Shown: positions 25,740 to 33,724, counted from the stretch's first letter. The stretch: DNA of 37,020 bases from Alphaproteobacteria bacterium CG1_02_46_17 (GCA_001871905.1 MNUG01000026.1:1-37020); one strand, 5' to 3'. A program made the numbers and translations. The notes: generated by a model not told the origin, from the letters alone.

Positions 25740-27026
25740 ATGACACCATCTGCCCGCATCAAAGCCGTTCTCGATTTATTGGAACGCATAGAAAGAGCCA
25801 CAATCCCCATGGATTTAACCATGGGCGATTATATGCGCAACCGCCGTTATATCGGATCGAAAGACCGCGCCTACATCGCCGAGACGACCTATGCCGTGAT
25901 CCGCCACCATGCCCGCGTGACGTGGGCCTTGGAACAAGCAGGGGCAGAAATATCAGAACGCAACCGATTGCTGGCGTTTCTGAAATATAACCATACCGGA
26001 AATCTGGCAGATTTATTTGAGGGCGGCAAACATGGTGCAGCAGAACTGAGCGAAGCTGAAACCACGCTGATCGCAAAACTGCCTGATAATTTTGATACAG
26101 CACCCGTTGCGGTTCGTTGCGAATGCCCGCCGCTTTATGAAGACTCACTCAAATCTTATTTCGGTGAAAAGTTCGAAACCGAAATGACCGCGCTCATATC
26201 GCCAGCCTATTTGAACTTGCGCGTCAATCTGGTGATGGGCGATCGCGCCAAGGCCAAACAATTGCTGGACGAAGACCGCGTCAAAACCAGAGAAAACCAG
26301 TTCTCGCCGTGGGGCTTGGCTGTTGAGGGAAAAACGTTCCTCTCGATGACCCGCGCCTTCAAAAAAGGACTGGTTGAAATACAAGACGAAGGCTCCCAGA
26401 TGATCGCCATGGCTTGCGATGTCAAGCCCGGCCAGCAGGTTCTGGATTATTGCGCAGGCGCTGGTGGTAAGACATTGGCTCTGGCCTCTGCCATGAATGT
26501 CAAGGGCAGGATCGTCGCAATGGATCTGGAGGCCAGCCGTCTGGCCAAAGCGCGTGATCGGTTCCGTCGTGCAAAAGTCAGCGACATTATCGAGCCACGC
26601 CCGCTTTCCGATGAAAAAAACCGCAAATGGCTGCGCCGTCAGAAACAGACCTTTGATTGCGTCTTGGTTGATGTGCCTTGTTCGGGCACAGGCACATGGC
26701 GCAGGAACCCCGATATGCGTTGGCGTACCTATGGCCCATCGGTTGAAGAGTTGGTCGGAATTCAGCGTGAAATTCTCGATAAAGTCGCCGGAACAGTCAA
26801 ATCCGGTGGACGCCTGGTCTATGCCACATGTTCTATGTTGCCGGAAGAAAACGAGAACCAGATCGAACAGTTCCTCGAACAACATCCCGAGTTTGAATTA
26901 AGAGAGTTGAAAGACGTCTGGCCCGAAGGCTGTCCACCACCTTGCGATGGAAAGTTCATGCGCCTTACTCCGTTGCGTCATCGCACCGACGGATTCTTTG
27001 CCGCGATCATGATTAGAAAAGAATAA
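25740..27026 (+). CDS. RsmB-family rRNA cytosine-C5 methyltransferase
   Basis: SAM-dependent RNA m5C methyltransferase of 428 residues. The N-terminal part (about 1-130) is a helical NusB-like region. The SAM-binding loop DYCAGAGGKTLALA is followed by the catalytic motifs DVPCSGTGTWRRNPDMRW (Cys314) and YATCSMLPEENE (Cys364). The two Cys are 50 residues apart, the same spacing as Cys325/Cys375 in E. coli RsmB. Target base C967 of 16S rRNA is likely but not provable from sequence. Its last 14 bp overlap the 3' end of alr on the other strand. Confidence 0.88.
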   Translation: MTPSARIKAVLDLLERIERATIPMDLTMGDYMRNRRYIGSKDRAYIAETTYAVIRHHARVTWALEQAGAEISERNRLLAFLKYNHTGNLADLFEGGKHGAAELSEAETTLIAKLPDNFDTAPVAVRCECPPLYEDSLKSYFGEKFETEMTALISPAYLNLRVNLVMGDRAKAKQLLDEDRVKTRENQFSPWGLAVEGKTFLSMTRAFKKGLVEIQDEGSQMIAMACDVKPGQQVLDYCAGAGGKTLALASAMNVKGRIVAMDLEASRLAKARDRFRRAKVSDIIEPRPLSDEKNRKWLRRQKQTFDCVLVDVPCSGTGTWRRNPDMRWRTYGPSVEELVGIQREILDKVAGTVKSGGRLVYATCSMLPEENENQIEQFLEQHPEFELRELKDVWPEGCPPPCDGKFMRLTPLRHRTDGFFAAIMIRKE

Positions 27027-28062
27027 GTCTTTCTGCGCGACTGCCCAGCGAGGTTAGAACTTCATAGCCAATCGTATGCCATGACGTGGCCAATTGATCC
27101 GCGTTTTGATGCGCGCCGATCACGTCCATCCAATGACCCTCTTGCGGTTGGATACCCGTGATCTTACCAATATCCACCACAATCAAATCCATCGACACGC
27201 GCCCCACAACAGGACAAGCCTGTCCGTTCCAGTAAAGATAAGACGAGTTGCTGCCCGACCTTAAAAAGCCATCCGCATACCCCAATCCAACCGTTGCCAG
27301 TTTTGTGTCGGCGGCAAGCGCATGGGTGCGGTTATAGCCGACCGTTTCACCGGATTTGGCATCGCGGATTTGTAGAATGCGTGCCTCAAGCTTGACCACA
27401 TCCTGCATTGGATTTTTCATTTCCGGAGTCGGGTTAAGACCATATAACGCCATGCCCGCCCGCACTTGACTGCGGTGCCATAAATCATTGCGAAAAATAC
27501 CCGACGAATTGCAAATACTGTGCGGAACGGAAGACGGCGCAACAGAATCAAATAAGCTAACCTGTTTTTGGGATGGCGTGATATCCGCCTCATCAGAAGA
27601 AGAAAAATGGGTCATCATCAGGATCGGCGCGGCGTGGGTTTGCAACAACGGCAAGACCTCCTGCGGATCAAGCCCCAGACGGTTCATGCCCGTATCAATA
27701 TGCCAGATGGCAGGCAGATCTGCAGGACAGCGGGAAATCTCTGCCACAGTATTGAGAACCGGAATAAGACCAAGATGGCGATAGTGTTTCTCGCACCCTT
27801 CGGGAAAACCGCCAAGCACCGCAATCGGATGATCGGTGAGGGCGCGGACAACCAAGGCTTCCTCAAGCTGGGCAACATAAAAAAACTTGCACCCAGCCTC
27901 TTCCAAGGCAGGAACCACCACGTCCACTCCCAACCCATAACCGTCAGCCTTGACCACCCCCGCCACCAGACAGGACGCGCCAACCCTGTTCTGAAGAAGA
28001 CGATAATTGGCTTGTAGCGCTTTGGTATCAATCGTTAAACGGGAAAAAGCATAATTGGTCAT
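27013..28062 (-). CDS. alr: Alanine racemase
   Basis: PLP enzyme making D-alanine for peptidoglycan. The PLP lysine is Lys38 in VVKADGYGLG and the catalytic tyrosine is Tyr262 in GYADG. The fold-type III barrel (HIDTGMNRLG, THFSSSDEAD, CNSSG) and the C-terminal beta domain (VVGRVSMDLIVVDIG) are complete. At 349 residues it is slightly short for the family. It follows dnaB on the same strand, as in many alphaproteobacteria, but 512 bp of repeats lie between them. The 3' end overlaps the opposing methyltransferase gene. Confidence 0.95.
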   Translation of the reverse strand: MTNYAFSRLTIDTKALQANYRLLQNRVGASCLVAGVVKADGYGLGVDVVVPALEEAGCKFFYVAQLEEALVVRALTDHPIAVLGGFPEGCEKHYRHLGLIPVLNTVAEISRCPADLPAIWHIDTGMNRLGLDPQEVLPLLQTHAAPILMMTHFSSSDEADITPSQKQVSLFDSVAPSSVPHSICNSSGIFRNDLWHRSQVRAGMALYGLNPTPEMKNPMQDVVKLEARILQIRDAKSGETVGYNRTHALAADTKLATVGLGYADGFLRSGSNSSYLYWNGQACPVVGRVSMDLIVVDIGKITGIQPQEGHWMDVIGAHQNADQLATSWHTIGYEVLTSLGSRAERLILF

Positions 28063-28253
28063 GGAGAACTCCTATAGTTTGCAGAAGTAACATAACCCCG
28101 CGATTTTGTCATCCTGTCCCACCGTGGGCCAGAGATGAAGGATATAAATGATATAAATAGGGGAGTAAAAAAGACCTCACGCAGAGAACGCCGAGTTTTC
28201 ACAGAGGTCGCAGAGTCATTTTCACCACCAAGGCACAAAGAACACCAAGGGTT

Positions 28254-28337
28254 CGTCATTGCGAGCGACAGCGACGCAATCCAGTCAAGATTCATTTCTG
28301 GATCGCCACGTCGGTCTTAGACCTCCTCGCGATGACG
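28254..28337. repeat. 84-bp palindromic repeat element
   Basis: Outer arms CGTCATTGCGAG and CTCGCGATGACG pair over 12 bp with one G-T. Inner arms GCAATCCAG (28276-28284) and CTGGATCGC (28298-28306) pair over 9 bp with one wobble around a 13-base loop. This is the form of the GTCATTGCGAG...CTCGCAATGAC palindromes that I recall from many unrelated bacterial genomes. Confidence 0.75.
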
Positions 28338-28352
28338 GGGAAGAACAATATC

Positions 28353-28392
28353 TCTGAGGCCTCTGTGCGGTATCTGAGGCCTCTGCGTGAGG
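28353..28392. repeat. Two-copy 20-bp direct repeat
   Basis: TCTGAGGCCTCTG occurs at 28353-28365 and again at 28373-28385, a 20-bp period, with the palindrome GAGGCCTC inside each copy. It makes up the right arm of the 218-bp inverted-repeat segment. Confidence 0.8.
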
Positions 28393-28494
28393 GTATTTCT
28401 CTGGATTGGTCAAGGTCATGCATATGAAAGTCGTTCACGCGAAGAACGCCAAGGAGCGCCAAGGACGCATAGATTCTCCATAGTTTTCAAATGG

Positions 28495-28517
28495 ATCACC
28501 CGAACAAGTCGGGTGAT
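28495..28517. repeat. Hairpin ATCACCCGA / TCGGGTGAT behind dnaB
   Basis: Perfect 9-bp inverted repeat with an ACAAG loop, 58 bp beyond the dnaB stop. There is no T run on either strand. The surrounding GGATCACCCG...CGGGTGATGACGG form again resembles a dispersed repeat rather than a terminator. Confidence 0.65.
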
Positions 28518-28574
28518 GACGGTATGTCTGAAGTGCCACGCGTCTTTCAGCCGCTCGCAATAACGGAAGAGATA

Positions 28575-30104
28575 TTACTGGTGGCGCATATCGAGATCGG
28601 CAAAGCGGGTCAGGTTCGGGTCAAAGAAGAGTTTGACGATTCCAATCGGGCCGTGACGTTGCTTGGCAACGATATTTTCCGCCACATTCGCACTGTCTTG
28701 CAGACGTTGCGCCCAGCTTGCGTACCGTTCATTGAATTTATCAATGGTTTCGTTATCACGCTGCGCCGGAACTTCCCGCGAGAGATAATATTCTTCCCGA
28801 TACACAAACATCACAACGTCGGCATCCTGTTCAATCGATCCGGATTCACGAAGGTCAGAGAGCATCGGGCGTTTATCCTCCCGTTGTTCAACCGCCCGCG
28901 AAAGCTGCGAGAGTGCCAGAACCGGAACCTGTAATTCCTTGGCCAGAGCTTTAAGGCCTCGCGTAATCTCGGAAATTTCCAACACGCGGTTGCTTTCAGA
29001 TTGTTTGGTACCAGTCCCACGCAAAAGCTGCAAGTAATCGACAACGATCAACCCCAGACCATGTTTGCGTTTCAGACGCCGTGAACGAGTACGAACCGCG
29101 CCAATCGACAGCGCTGGTGTATCATCAATATAGAGAGGGATTTGAGACAGGCGGTGGGCGGCCTGCGCAAAATCACGAAACTGGGCTTCGCTCATATTCC
29201 CTTTTCGCAAAGAATCACCGGACACACCGGATTGTTCGGCCAGAATACGCGTGGTCAACTGGTCATGCGACATTTCGAGCGAGAAGAACGCAACAACCGC
29301 ACCCTCTTTTCCGCCTGAGGCGGCATAGGCTTTGGCCGCATTAAACGCCATGTTGGTGGCAAGCGCCGTTTTCCCCATCGAGGGACGTCCCGCCAGAATC
29401 AAAAGGTCGGATTTATGCAACCCACCAAGTTTTTCATCAACATCCTTAAGACCCGTGGTGACACCCGTCACGCTACCTTTATTATTATAGGCCACTTCGG
29501 CCAGTTCAATGGCGATTTTGATGGAGTCGCGCAACGTCACGAATTCTTGTTGACCAGATCCCGATTCAGCCAGAGAAAACAAACGGGCTTCGGCGCTTTC
29601 AATTGTATCTTGCGCGTCATGCTCGAGCGTATGGTCAAAGGAGTCGTTTACAACATCATTGCCGAAGGAAATCAATTCACGGCGCAAAAACAAATCATAA
29701 ATCGCACGGGCATAATCTTCGATATTGAGAACAGTAATCACACCCGCTGCAAGATCAGCCAGATAGGCCGCGCCCCCAACCTGATCCAGATCGGCGTCTT
29801 TTTCAAAATAGGATTTCAACGTGACAGGCGAGGCCGTTTGACCGCGATCAATCAAGGTTTGAATTGCTTTGAAGATGCGCTGGTGAGGTGGCGCAAAAAA
29901 ATGTTCGGATTTCAGCATATCGCCAACCCGTTCCCATGTGCGGTTGTCAATCAGCAACGCACCCAGAACGCCTTGTTCGGCCTCCAGATTATGGGGAAGG
30001 GTACGGTAATGCGTAGAGGACTGAGAAGACTCGTCTTCGCGCATATGGGTCACAGCGTTCGGGCTTTGATACCCTGATTTTTTAAGTTCTGCAGATTGGG
30101 ACAT
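28575..30104 (-). CDS. dnaB: Replicative DNA helicase DnaB
   Basis: Hexameric helicase that unwinds DNA at the replication fork. The N-terminal domain (about 35-175) begins with LPHNLEAEQGVLGALL. The RecA-like domain has the Walker A GRPSMGKT at 239-246, Walker B LIVVDYLQLL and LSQLSRAVEQR. An unconserved Ser-rich stretch of about 34 residues precedes the domain, so a start at Met21 is possible, though the outer ATG is preferred. No intein is present. It lies downstream of rpsF-rpsR-rplI but behind their terminator. Confidence 0.97.
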   Translation of the reverse strand: MSQSAELKKSGYQSPNAVTHMREDESSQSSTHYRTLPHNLEAEQGVLGALLIDNRTWERVGDMLKSEHFFAPPHQRIFKAIQTLIDRGQTASPVTLKSYFEKDADLDQVGGAAYLADLAAGVITVLNIEDYARAIYDLFLRRELISFGNDVVNDSFDHTLEHDAQDTIESAEARLFSLAESGSGQQEFVTLRDSIKIAIELAEVAYNNKGSVTGVTTGLKDVDEKLGGLHKSDLLILAGRPSMGKTALATNMAFNAAKAYAASGGKEGAVVAFFSLEMSHDQLTTRILAEQSGVSGDSLRKGNMSEAQFRDFAQAAHRLSQIPLYIDDTPALSIGAVRTRSRRLKRKHGLGLIVVDYLQLLRGTGTKQSESNRVLEISEITRGLKALAKELQVPVLALSQLSRAVEQREDKRPMLSDLRESGSIEQDADVVMFVYREEYYLSREVPAQRDNETIDKFNERYASWAQRLQDSANVAENIVAKQRHGPIGIVKLFFDPNLTRFADLDMRHQ

Positions 30105-30175
30105 GGAGAAAGACTAGCAGAGTCGAATAAATCCTGCACCTGTTCTTTCATGTCCGGAATGTGAATATCGGGGAT

Positions 30176-30208
30176 AAAAAAATCCGCAAGGCGAACCTTA
30201 CGGATTTT
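30176..30208 (-). terminator. Intrinsic terminator after rplI
   Basis: Read on the minus strand: a 13-bp stem AAAATCCGTAAGG / CCTTGCGGATTTT with one G-T pair and a TTCG tetraloop, then a T run. It separates the ribosomal protein operon from dnaB. The 134-bp gap also shows no obvious dnaB promoter. Confidence 0.92.
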
Positions 30209-30238
30209 CTAAATACTTATTAAAAAGCTTATATAAAA

Positions 30239-30841
30239 TTAGGCAGCTTCTTCTTCTTCGCTCACTTCGGCAACCGGTTCGTCAGCAGCAGGAGCAACAG
30301 CAGCAGGAGCTGATTTTGCTTTTCTGTCTTCGGCGTTGTGGTCAACGATTACAGCCTTACCAGTTTTTTCCTGAGTTTTTGCCTCTTCCAAAGAGCGGGC
30401 AATGTTCAGAGTAACCTGAACTTTGACTTCAGGGTGCAAAGAGATCTTCATCGGGAACAAACCGATCGCCTTCAGAGCCGCGTTCATATCGACCTGATTG
30501 CGTCCGATTGCTTCTCCGCAAGTCTCTGCGATAGCTTCGGCAATGTCGCGACTGGCGACAGAACCATAGAGTTGTCCTGCTTCAGAAGCCTGACGGATAA
30601 TCACGACTTTCAAGCCGTCGATTTTCTTAGCCAGTGTTTCCGCCTCAGCACGACGATCATTGTTCTGGGATTCCAGAGCTTTGCGTTGTGCTTCGAAGTA
30701 AGCAATATTTTCTTTTGTTGCGCGCAGAGCTTTTTTCTGTGGCAACAGGAAGTTACGGGCATAACCTGGTCTAACTTTAACCAGTTCGCCCATTTTTCCC
30801 AAATTCTCGACACGTTCGAGAAGAATGATTTCAGTCAACAT
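30239..30841 (-). CDS. rplI: 50S ribosomal protein L9 with C-terminal extension
   Basis: Elongated large-subunit protein with two globular domains. The N-domain shows ILLERVENLGKMGELVKVRPGYARNFLLP; the C-domain (about 75-148) ends with EVKVQVTLNIARS. Some 50 further residues rich in Ala, Glu, Val and Pro bring it to 200, against about 149 in E. coli. Start ATG 30841 is chosen over a TTG six bases upstream, because AAAGGA lies 9 bases before the ATG and only 3 before the TTG. Confidence 0.95.
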   Translation of the reverse strand: MLTEIILLERVENLGKMGELVKVRPGYARNFLLPQKKALRATKENIAYFEAQRKALESQNNDRRAEAETLAKKIDGLKVVIIRQASEAGQLYGSVASRDIAEAIAETCGEAIGRNQVDMNAALKAIGLFPMKISLHPEVKVQVTLNIARSLEEAKTQEKTGKAVIVDHNAEDRKAKSAPAAVAPAADEPVAEVSEEEEAA

Positions 30842-30850
30842 AATCAATTA

Positions 30851-30856
30851 TCCTTT
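30851..30856 (-). promoter_or_regulatory. Ribosome binding site fixing the rplI start
   Basis: AAAGGA on the minus strand, 9 bases before ATG 30841. It rules against the TTG at 30847. Confidence 0.7.
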
Positions 30857-30870
30857 CTGACCTGATACAA

Positions 30871-31179
30871 CTATTCCGCAGAGGAATAGGAAGAACGGTC
30901 ACGACCGCCTTGATATCTGTTGTAAGAACTTTGTTCCATCTCGGTGCGGACATAAGGCATCAAAGCCATATAGCGTGCACGTTTGATAGCCTGAGCCAAT
31001 TCACGTTGTTTCTTTTGAGAAACTGCAGTGATCCGGCTAGGGGAAATTTTACCGCGTTCGGAGATATAACGACCCAGAGTACGGATATCTTTCCAATCAA
31101 TAATTTGACCTTTTTCGCCGCTGAACGGACAGGTTTTGCGACGTTTGAAAAACGTTTTCTTTTGTGGAGCTTCAGACAT
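30871..31179 (-). CDS. rpsR: 30S ribosomal protein S18
   Basis: Partner of S6 on the 30S platform. The core has [34 protein letters not shown] and the RNA-binding [29 protein letters not shown] in pieces typical of the family. A tail of about 20 residues rich in Ser, Tyr and Arg follows, giving 102 residues against 75 in E. coli. Its ATG overlaps the rpsF stop by one base. Confidence 0.96.
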   Translation of the reverse strand: MSEAPQKKTFFKRRKTCPFSGEKGQIIDWKDIRTLGRYISERGKISPSRITAVSQKKQRELAQAIKRARYMALMPYVRTEMEQSSYNRYQGGRDRSSYSSAE

Positions 31180-31526
31180 TATGCAGCCTCCTCTTCAGTA
31201 TTTGCGGTTTTGTCAATGATGGCAGAAGGCCCTTTGGTTGGCTCTTCCAGCTTGATGGATAGGTAACGGACAACATCTTCATTGTTGCGCATCAGACGTT
31301 CCATTTCCAGCAAAGCAGCAGAAGGCGCGTCGCACTCAAGCAGAGTGTAATGACCTTTGCGGGCTTTGTTGATGCGGTAAGCGAAAGACCGCAGACCCCA
31401 TTGTTCGGTTTTCAGGATTTTTCCGCCCATATCGGTCAGAACTTTTGAGTAATCTTTCGTGATTTGCTCGACTTGAGCTGCACTAAGATCTTGCCGTGCG
31501 ATAAACACGGTTTCATAGAATGGCAT
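31179..31526 (-). CDS. rpsF: 30S ribosomal protein S6
   Basis: Platform protein binding S18 and 16S rRNA. It begins [21 protein letters not shown]-like and includes [22 protein letters not shown]. From ATG 31526 it is 115 residues with an acidic end EEEAA. The frame extends ten codons further, but AAAGGAG 6 bases before 31526 and family alignment fix this start. First gene of the rpsF-rpsR-rplI operon. Confidence 0.96.
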   Translation of the reverse strand: MPFYETVFIARQDLSAAQVEQITKDYSKVLTDMGGKILKTEQWGLRSFAYRINKARKGHYTLLECDAPSAALLEMERLMRNNEDVVRYLSIKLEEPTKGPSAIIDKTANTEEEAA

Positions 31527-31532
31527 GTTTGT

Positions 31533-31539
31533 CTCCTTT
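31533..31539 (-). promoter_or_regulatory. Ribosome binding site fixing the rpsF start
   Basis: AAAGGAG on the minus strand, 6 bases before ATG 31526. An upstream in-frame ATG at 31556 would bury it in the coding region. Confidence 0.8.
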
Positions 31540-31540
31540 C

Positions 31541-31566
31541 GGTTTCGCCCATCCAAACCATTCGGA
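31541..31566 (-). promoter_or_regulatory. Possible S6:S18-binding leader of rpsF
   Basis: On the minus strand a CCGAAT segment leads into the hairpin GGTTT / AAACC (9-base loop) directly before the rpsF SD. A CCG next to a small hairpin is the general form of the S6:S18 autoregulatory leader described in many bacteria. The match is by eye and the full motif could not be scored. Confidence 0.3.
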
Positions 31567-31678
31567 AGGGGAAGCTGACCCGAGCCATCAGGCCAGCAAG
31601 GTTAAGTGGCGTTGTTTTAACCAGTCTTGAGGATAAAAAGCAACAAAAAAGCACCGAAAATCATTAAAATATAGCCAA

Positions 31679-31706
31679 CCCCCGCAGGCTCCGGAGAGAG
31701 TGGGGG
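31679..31706. other. GC-rich hairpin between rpsF and the esterase gene
   Basis: CCCCC and GGGGG arms enclose an inner palindrome CTCCGGAG. No T run follows on either strand. It lies in the 264-bp divergent region between rpsF (-) and the esterase (+), where promoters for both must lie but none is clear to me. Confidence 0.5.
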
Positions 31707-31790
31707 CAAAATCCTATGAAGTTCGTTACAAATATTATAGAATTTTAACCGAGATACTGCAAAGTTTTGCCGGAAATATTGAGGAAAATC

Positions 31791-32843
31791 ATGAGAAACC
31801 AGCCCTGCTCTGCCCGAAAAATTGCAATTATTATGGCAATAACAATCATGGCGGGCTGCTGGCCCTTTGAGGGGAGAGCCGAAGAGGGCGGGATTCTTCG
31901 CGGCGTTCTCAAAGAGCGTCTTTTATCCAAGCTGAAGGACAAGGCTACCGAGGGGACGGATGCCTCGACACTGGAGACCATCACCAAAGCGGGAGATTAC
32001 ACGTTCACCCTGTCATGGGACGGGCTGGAACGCCACTACAAAGTCCATGTTCCAAAATCCTATGACCCAATCAAAGCAACACCGATGGTTCTGGCGTTTC
32101 ATGGCGGTGGCGGAGATATGGAGTATATGTCGAAAGACAATCTGTATGGCTTGATCTCGAAATCAGAACAAACCGGATATATTGTGGCCTTTCCCAGTGG
32201 ATACAGCAAATTCAAATCCGGAAAATTCGCCACATGGAATGCCGGAAGTTGCTGCGCGGATGCACGGGACAAAAATATTGATGATGTCGGTTTTGTCCGG
32301 CAGGTCGTCTCTAATCTGACGGCCCAGCTCAATATTGATCGCAACAAAATCTATGCAACCGGCATGTCCAACGGCGGAATGATGTCCCATCGTCTGGCGT
32401 GTGAGGCCGCAGATATTTTCAGGGCAGTCGCCAGCGTTGCCGGAACAGATGCAACACAAACCTGCAATCCGTCCCGTCCTGTTTCTGTATTGCAAATCCA
32501 CGCCCTCGATGATGACCATGTCCTTTTTAATGGCGGCGCCGGGGAAGGCAGTTTTCGTGATCCGTCAAAAGTTACGGAGTTTATATCCGTCCCCGAGACG
32601 ATTTCCAGATGGGTCGAGCGCGATCAGTGCATCGGACTGCCAAAGAGAGTGTTACAGGTCGATGGGGCTTATTGTGATGTGTATCTCCGCTGTTCCGGCG
32701 GTACACATGTCAAGCTGTGCGTAACTTCGACAGGCGGTCATTCCTGGCCGGGAGGGAACAAGCCCCGCGCAGACATTCCACCATCACAGGCTATCTCTGC
32801 CAATGACCAGATCTGGAGATTTTTTGAAAATACGTCGAGATAG
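31791..32843 (+). CDS. Exported CE1 / PHB-depolymerase-like esterase
   Basis: Alpha/beta hydrolase of the poly(3-hydroxybutyrate) depolymerase / feruloyl-esterase type (LpqC-like). From ATG 31791 (GAGGA 5 bases upstream) it has 350 residues. A hydrophobic signal (11-22) ends in MAGC, so lipidation at Cys23 is possible, though Met at -3 is unusual. The oxyanion segment AFHGGGG is at 102-108 and the nucleophile Ser193 in GMSNGG. The acid is probably in LDDDHV and the histidine in GGHSWPGG. It cleaves an extracytoplasmic ester; the substrate is not readable. Confidence 0.85.
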   Translation: MRNQPCSARKIAIIMAITIMAGCWPFEGRAEEGGILRGVLKERLLSKLKDKATEGTDASTLETITKAGDYTFTLSWDGLERHYKVHVPKSYDPIKATPMVLAFHGGGGDMEYMSKDNLYGLISKSEQTGYIVAFPSGYSKFKSGKFATWNAGSCCADARDKNIDDVGFVRQVVSNLTAQLNIDRNKIYATGMSNGGMMSHRLACEAADIFRAVASVAGTDATQTCNPSRPVSVLQIHALDDDHVLFNGGAGEGSFRDPSKVTEFISVPETISRWVERDQCIGLPKRVLQVDGAYCDVYLRCSGGTHVKLCVTSTGGHSWPGGNKPRADIPPSQAISANDQIWRFFENTSR

Positions 32844-32850
32844 GATTGGT

Positions 32851-33348
32851 CTAACTGGCCTGACAAAAATCCGAGCGCAGATCGAAGATCATATGTTTTG
32901 AGTCCTTCATCACAAGGCTGGCCCACAGCATGAAGGCAATCAACTGATCCATCGAATTGGCGGCTTCTTTTTCCCGTGCTTTACGGTCTTCCTGCGCGCT
33001 GGCAAGAGCCAGATCGTTCCTGAGCGTCGCAATTTTTTGTGAAGCAAAGGAATTATCTTTCAGTTCGATCAATCTGGTCTCGATCGCTGAGCGCAGACTG
33101 TCATGCATATCCCACGCCACTTCGGTGAGCGGGTCGTTAGGATCGGCATGCGCCAGCAATTTACCCAAACGATCCTTGGCGTCACAATATTGTTTGTAAA
33201 GTTGGGCCAGAAGGGGATCGACCTGAATATATAGGCCGATCATCTGCCAGTGACGTTCTTCAGGGATGTCGTCCAAGACGCCTGTCTGGGTTGTCTCCAG
33301 ACGGGCAATCATGGAATTCATCAATTCTGAAAGTGAAGGTTCCGGCAT
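32851..33348 (-). CDS. Hypothetical helical protein
   Basis: A 165-residue protein that I do not recognise. It has no signal peptide and no clear membrane segment (MDQLIAFMLWASLVM near 135-150 is hydrophobic but short). Charged, probably helical stretches dominate, for example residues 85-130, rich in Arg, Glu, Ala and Leu. It ends 7 bp from the convergent esterase gene with no terminator between, and lies 91 bp downstream of gapR on the same strand, so the two may be cotranscribed. Confidence 0.65.
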   Translation of the reverse strand: MPEPSLSELMNSMIARLETTQTGVLDDIPEERHWQMIGLYIQVDPLLAQLYKQYCDAKDRLGKLLAHADPNDPLTEVAWDMHDSLRSAIETRLIELKDNSFASQKIATLRNDLALASAQEDRKAREKEAANSMDQLIAFMLWASLVMKDSKHMIFDLRSDFCQAS

Positions 33349-33439
33349 ATCTCTCCCCGTATATATCCTATATAAAGGTAAGATATGAAAAACTGGTTAA
33401 AAGCCGGAAATCCTCAGGAAATAGAGGTAATAGAGAAGG

Positions 33440-33724
33440 TCAATCCATACCAATAGCGGCTTTATACAGATCCAGAAGTTCTTCTTCTTCGCGACGCTTT
33501 TCAGTCTCCATTTTCTGGAGTCTCAAGAGCTTACGCATGATCTTCGGGTCAAATCCAACCCCTTTGGCTTCCGCGTAGATGTCCTTGATGTCATCTGCCA
33601 ATGCTTTTTTTTCTTCTTCCAGACGCTCGACACGATCCAGAAAGCTTTTCAGACGTTTTCCAGCGACACCACCAACATCGTGGGCGTCATTTTCTTCCTG
33701 TTCCAATGCTGCTGCACTTCCCAT
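33440..33724 (-). CDS. gapR: Nucleoid-associated protein GapR (DUF2312)
   Basis: Small alphaproteobacterial chromatin protein that binds overtwisted AT-rich DNA ahead of polymerases, known from Caulobacter. The 94 residues show the family core: [40 protein letters not shown] and [20 protein letters not shown], a coiled coil with the diagnostic GFDxKxxRK-like turn. SD GAAGAGG is 8 bases before the ATG. The acidic N-terminus of about 20 residues is less conserved. Confidence 0.92.
   Translation of the reverse strand: MGSAAALEQEENDAHDVGGVAGKRLKSFLDRVERLEEEKKALADDIKDIYAEAKGVGFDPKIMRKLLRLQKMETEKRREEEELLDLYKAAIGMD

Larger units (their letters stand above)
28175..28392. repeat. 218-bp segment with 41-bp imperfect inverted arms (MITE-like)
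   Basis: The left arm 28175-28215 and right arm 28352-28392 align without gaps in inverted orientation. The outer 12 bp match perfectly (CCTCACGCAGAG against CTCTGCGTGAGG). The inner 16 bp match at 14 positions (CACAGAGGTCGCAGAG against the complement of CTCTGAGGCCTCTGTG). The 13 bp between match poorly. Overall about 30 of 41. No open reading frame lies inside. A small non-autonomous element is one reading; two inverted copies of a short intergenic repeat is another. Confidence 0.6.
28063..28574. repeat. Gene-free intergenic repeat island between dnaB and alr
   Basis: No credible gene in 512 bp. It holds a 9-bp tandem duplication GATATAAAT (28141-28158), an inverted-repeat segment (28175-28392), an 84-bp palindrome (28254-28337), a 20-bp-period duplication (28353-28392), CGCCAAGG twice (28447-28464) and a hairpin at 28495-28517. 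Several of these resemble intergenic repeats I remember as widespread in bacterial genomes; that resemblance is from memory and unchecked. Confidence 0.8.

Noticed and set aside
28059-28320. Small open frames on both strands in the dnaB-alr gap
   Set aside because: They run through palindromic and tandem repeats, lack SD sequences, and their coding potential follows from the repeats.
28063-28574. CRISPR array
   Set aside because: Repeats here are few, of different types, irregularly spaced and partly palindromic; there is no constant repeat with variable spacers and no cas gene.
31527-31556. Ten-codon upstream extension of rpsF
   Set aside because: It would place the strong AAAGGAG inside the gene, and S6 proteins start at the MxxYE segment that begins at 31526.
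31767-31790. TTG start for the esterase gene eight codons upstream
   Set aside because: No SD before it; GAGGA directly precedes ATG 31791, which also gives a well-formed signal sequence.
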